Shown: positions 6,701 to 8,614 of the stretch, in pieces
Numbering within the stretch: the stretch's first letter is position 1
Layout of the letters: every line of letters begins with the position of its first letter
Assembly: GCA_017998755.1 (NCBI GenBank)
Contig: JAGOCL010000089.1
Location: 1-8,614 of the forward strand
Source: Spirochaetota bacterium
Lineage (GTDB): Bacteria; Spirochaetota; GWE2-31-10; MWDO01
Direction: 5' to 3'
DNA: 8,614 nt
Notes under the pieces: model-generated
Database searches by the model: none
What the model was told of the DNA's origin: nothing
The model's input: only the letters and a program-made list of their open reading frames with translations
Position numbers and translations under genes: made by a program

Positions 6701-7836
6701 ATACCGTTCTTATACCATATGTGAGCCCAATTATTAGCGAACTTCAAAAATCCGTATTTACCGCGTACGGATATAAAGCTATCGTTATGCCTCTCGATCA
6801 GAAGATAGTTAACAAAGGGTATCGGTACGCCTCGGGCGGGGAATGTATGCCAAACGTAGCTATCGCCGGCTCTTTAATAGAATCTATCGAAAAATATTCT
6901 TTAACTCCCGAAAACTGTATAGCGTATCTACCAACTTTGTGTATGGCGTGCAACTTCAATCAATATTCTATACTTCTCGAACTGGCTTCAGAGAAAGCGG
7001 GCTACGATAAGATAAAAATCGCCAACGGCAATTCGATGAAGCATATCGAGGAGCTTCCAAAAGAGTTGAACGTTAATATCTTAGAAGTAAATATTTTGGG
7101 ATCTATTTTATACAAACTGTACTATAAATTCCGTCCTTATGCAAAGAATACGGCCGATATAGAAGACGCGTTAAATAAATCGATAGAATTAATCAAAACT
7201 AATCTGACCGACAAAAAACCTCTAATGGAGGCGGCAAAATCGATTAGAGATTTATTTGCGAATCTCCATATTGATATGAGCGTCAGAAAACCGAGAATTG
7301 CGATATTGGGCGATTTATACGCAAAATATAATTTTGTTTTAAACGACGATATATATTCGTTAATCGAAGAACTCGACGGCGAAGTTCTAGTTCCTTCGTT
7401 TACAGAAACCGCGGCGCACTTTTTGGACGCCGACTTCAGAGATAACGGACTTGATATCAAATACAAGCGCGGTTTATCGATTTTTGAGCGAAGATACGAA
7501 TCGGTTTTTAAAGATCTTCTTAGCGACTCGCTGGAACCGCCGATAGAGGATCAGGTTAAGCTTATGGAAGAGTTCGGGATAAAAAATTTTATAGCGGGCG
7601 AAACTTCGATGAACGTCGGGCGGGCGCTATACTATATTAAAAATAAAACGGTTGACGCTATGGTCCATCTCAATCCGCTGTTTTGTTGTCCCGGCGTCGT
7701 TTCGGCTTCGATATTTAGAAAAATTCAAAAGGATTTCGACATACCGATTATCGACATCTTCTACGACGGAAATAACAAACCGAATAAAATCATTATTCCG
7801 CAACTTTATTATTTGAAAAATAAAGGTAAATCATAA
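3721..7836 (+). CDS. Giant 2-hydroxyacyl-CoA dehydratase activase-type fusion (BcrAD/BadFG x2 + DUF2229 + HgdB-like)
   Basis: The protein has 1371 residues, which matches the long acyl-CoA dehydratase activase-related family (about 1400). Activase domain 1 (about 1-250) has phosphate motif GIDIGS and cluster cysteines Cys119 (NPLCASGTGSF) and Cys159 (TRCAVFA). Activase domain 2 (about 305-560) has GIDIGSTSTK, IGGQDSK, Cys433 (CAAGTGSF) and Cys471 (DRCTVYM). A CxxCxxxC plus Cys motif (584, 587, 591, 609) follows. The DUF2229-like region (about 645-970) includes Cys697, Cys749, LGRPY and FRCSPDS. The HgdB/HGD-D-like end (about 995-1365) includes Cys1042 (SGGECMP), Cys1074 and Cys1077 (LCMAC), and Cys1322-Cys1323 (FCCPG). 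In known relatives, an ATP-hydrolysing [4Fe-4S] activase passes low-potential electrons to an iron-sulfur partner (dehydratase, benzoyl-CoA reductase or double-cubane reductase). Here both partners appear joined in one cytosolic polypeptide. The substrate is unknown. It is probably monocistronic and oxygen-sensitive. Confidence 0.85.
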   Translation: MKLGIDIGSKNISMAFLDNQSVIFNKTFPHNGNIFKSLLEEIEILLQKFNIKDIESYGICGSVDLAGIKTIDTILASVESNKFLKTGCKNILSIGCESYSLVVLDENFNYVEHSVNPLCASGTGSFIDQQAERIGLTSEELGEISDKFQGKTPTIATRCAVFAKSDIIHSQAEGFSKEAIAAGLCEGMARGVLANLLKGRYLDGGVLFTGGVSKNKKIVSEISKILGSRVKIIDESAYFNAIGAALLGSEKDLDLKKVISNISKKREKRDELRLELTSYPDFSEDKTIIEDNIEITKYSELKDKSSIYIGIDIGSTSTKSIITDENNEILYGFYTKTAGDPVKATQNIFHKIKKIFSDKEINILGVGTTGSGRKLVKEIINADLEVNEITAHARGATFLSNDVDTIIEIGGQDSKFTLLKNGNVVSSTMNYVCAAGTGSFIEEQAKRLDITLDDISKMAIGKKAPYTSDRCTVYMERDLNLFLSEGYSKEEIITAVLYSVRDNYLSKVVGRENLGEKIFFQGATARNKALVAVFEKEIKKPIFVSKYCHLTGALGIAVILKERNYKKSQFSGIDFEFKLSTETCELCVNKCSLSIYEIRENKVAWGLKCGREYEDRKVKVKEIKTSIDKIFEDIFFEKNGNERKVNKTIGIPKTLYLAEFYPLFKDYFEKAGFNVIIEEPTHSKLKNGSKLVNSDFCAPIILTHGLVESLLNKKVDYIFLPTIINNKTLIKNEVETEFFIDKINDAYYCYYSEYAATIIDNLTALDVKDKLLSPKMKFNKSNAEDISKELIELTSNISDIDGAKLTEIFKESYVKFLKNKNEFKKTGENILKNVAKNKILFLGRPYTFFDNVINLNIPKTFENYGFNILYQSMLDLDPQKLEYAKRFIDKAHWTFGQEIICAAEFAAKTDGVFPVFLTCFRCSPDSYLISYFKDIMNKYEKPYLIIQLDEHSSDVGYQTRIEAAIETFKNHKPVSSKKNIEKKSYKNDPIEKDNTVLIPYVSPIISELQKSVFTAYGYKAIVMPLDQKIVNKGYRYASGGECMPNVAIAGSLIESIEKYSLTPENCIAYLPTLCMACNFNQYSILLELASEKAGYDKIKIANGNSMKHIEELPKELNVNILEVNILGSILYKLYYKFRPYAKNTADIEDALNKSIELIKTNLTDKKPLMEAAKSIRDLFANLHIDMSVRKPRIAILGDLYAKYNFVLNDDIYSLIEELDGEVLVPSFTETAAHFLDADFRDNGLDIKYKRGLSIFERRYESVFKDLLSDSLEPPIEDQVKLMEEFGIKNFIAGETSMNVGRALYYIKNKTVDAMVHLNPLFCCPGVVSASIFRKIQKDFDIPIIDIFYDGNNKPNKIIIPQLYYLKNKGKS

Positions 7837-8002
7837 ATATTATTTATATACGGCAAGATATTGGGGCGTATCAATATTCATAGCTTGAGCCGAGATAAAA
7901 TTCGTTTGATTTTCGTATGATAGCGGTCAATTCATAATAAACATCTTTTTCTATGGAAATTTCAGAATTTCTTTCGGTATAATAAGAAATATGCTCTTAT
8001 AT
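7837..8002. other. Convergent spacer with no clear gene or terminator
   Basis: This spacer separates two stop codons that face each other. The best hairpin is ATATTG/CAATAT (7858-7863 and 7872-7877), a six-pair AT-rich stem with an eight-base loop and no T-tract. It is too weak to call a terminator. On the minus strand, two overlapping frames downstream of the sugar-binding-protein stop read like protein but have no start or SD. They may be the remains of an old gene end. Confidence 0.4.
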
Positions 8003-8614
8003 CTATTCATATCTATCGTATTTCGCCATGATTTCATCTCTAATCGACTGACAGGCCGTCTTCACTGCGTCTTCAACAGATAATAATCCGGTTTTAAATT
8101 TGTCTATCATTCCTGCGCCATAACTAAAAACAACCGCCGTAGCTTTAACATTCGGTATTAACTCTCCATTTTCAATAGAATTATATATAGAAGAATATTC
8201 AGGATCAATCTTTTTTACCTCTATTGCCGCGTCTTTTCTTGACGGGGGTCTTAATCCGTTATTATACATAATCATCTGGGCGGTATATCCAGAAAAATAA
8301 TCTTTTATAAAACTAAACGATTGAGATTGTTTTGTTGAAATTTGATTTATCATTATCCCTCTTGAGCCAACAAACGGTTTAATAGGCAAGTTAGCAATAC
8401 AAGTTCCCGGAACCGTTTCACGATAAGATTTAATATCCCACGGACCGTCCATTATCATTGCAACTATACCTTCCTTAAAAATGCTTTCAATCAATAAATT
8501 ATTTGAATTACGATTAACGATCATTTCATCGACGAGTTTTTTGATAAAATTAGCGCCTGCTAACGCCCCTTCGTTATCGAGCCCGATATCTGTTATATCG
8601 TATGAGTTATCTAC
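8003..8614 (-). CDS. MalE-like extracellular solute-binding protein, C-terminal part (5' end outside window)
   Basis: The frame is open to the right edge, giving 203 residues before a TAG stop at 8003-8005. An internal ATG at 8524 is not the start, because residues upstream of it still align with MalE (YDITDIGLDNEGALAGANF). The rest follows the maltose-binding protein C-lobe in order: FKEGIVAMIMDGPW, KPFVGSRG, the NNGLRPPS region, SIENGELIPNV, then the final helices. Such proteins capture a sugar outside the cytoplasmic membrane and deliver it to an ABC permease of the MalFG type. The ligand-stacking Trp of the DGPW motif is kept. The later Trp-Tyr pair of E. coli MalE aligns with Phe-Ser, so maltodextrin binding may be altered and another sugar is possible. 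The signal peptide, transporter genes and promoter would lie to the right, beyond the window. The C-terminus ends normally, so the gene is cut only by the window. Confidence 0.87.
   Translation of the reverse strand, partial: VDNSYDITDIGLDNEGALAGANFIKKLVDEMIVNRNSNNLLIESIFKEGIVAMIMDGPWDIKSYRETVPGTCIANLPIKPFVGSRGIMINQISTKQSQSFSFIKDYFSGYTAQMIMYNNGLRPPSRKDAAIEVKKIDPEYSSIYNSIENGELIPNVKATAVVFSYGAGMIDKFKTGLLSVEDAVKTACQSIRDEIMAKYDRYE

Noticed and set aside
7137..7466. Minus-strand frame of 109 codons
   Set aside because: It is the antisense shadow of the fusion gene; no domain is seen, and the sense strand clearly codes.
7857..7878. Hairpin as a rho-independent terminator between the convergent genes
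   Set aside because: The stem is only six AT-rich pairs with an eight-base loop and no T-run after it.

Overview
The window is an AT-rich bacterial segment with good Shine-Dalgarno sequences and consensus sigma-70-type promoters. It carries an oxygen-sensitive (R)-2-hydroxyacyl-CoA-dehydratase-type activase fusion, a maltose-type ABC binding protein and a FabB-like ketosynthase. Together these fit a low-GC, probably strictly anaerobic and possibly host-associated bacterium. The canonical promoters and SD sites argue against Bacteroidota. A spirochaete or another low-GC anaerobic lineage is plausible, but the taxon cannot be fixed from this sequence.

Layout. Positions 1-1671 (minus) hold a nearly complete coenzyme A-disulfide reductase/rhodanese fusion that runs off the left edge. 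Upstream of it, 64 bases away on the same strand, is a complete FabB-type beta-ketoacyl-ACP synthase (1736-2962), transcribed from a consensus promoter at about 3001-3028. These two genes probably form one transcript. Divergent from them lies a very AT-rich gene (3148-3642) for a small protein with an N-terminal ribbon-helix-helix domain. Next comes a strong promoter (3658-3686) and a 1371-residue gene (3721-7836) that fuses two ASKHA-type activase domains, a four-cysteine motif, and DUF2229/HgdB-like domains. A 166-base convergent spacer follows. The right edge holds the C-terminal part of a MalE-like sugar-binding lipoprotein or periplasmic protein (8003-8614, minus) whose start lies outside the window.

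Functional reading. The ketosynthase looks fully competent. The giant activase fusion keeps all its expected iron-sulfur cysteines and is probably an ATP-driven low-potential reductase of unknown substrate. The most unusual gene is the CoA-disulfide-reductase/rhodanese homologue. Its fold-defining segments align from end to end and the frame is open for 557 codons. Yet the flavin-proximal redox cysteine, the rhodanese cysteine, the NAD-binding glycine motif and the FAD-binding Gly-Asp motif have all been replaced. It looks like a conserved pseudoenzyme, or a protein repurposed for a non-redox role, next to a fatty-acid synthesis gene. No RNA genes, CRISPR arrays or insertion sequences were recognised.
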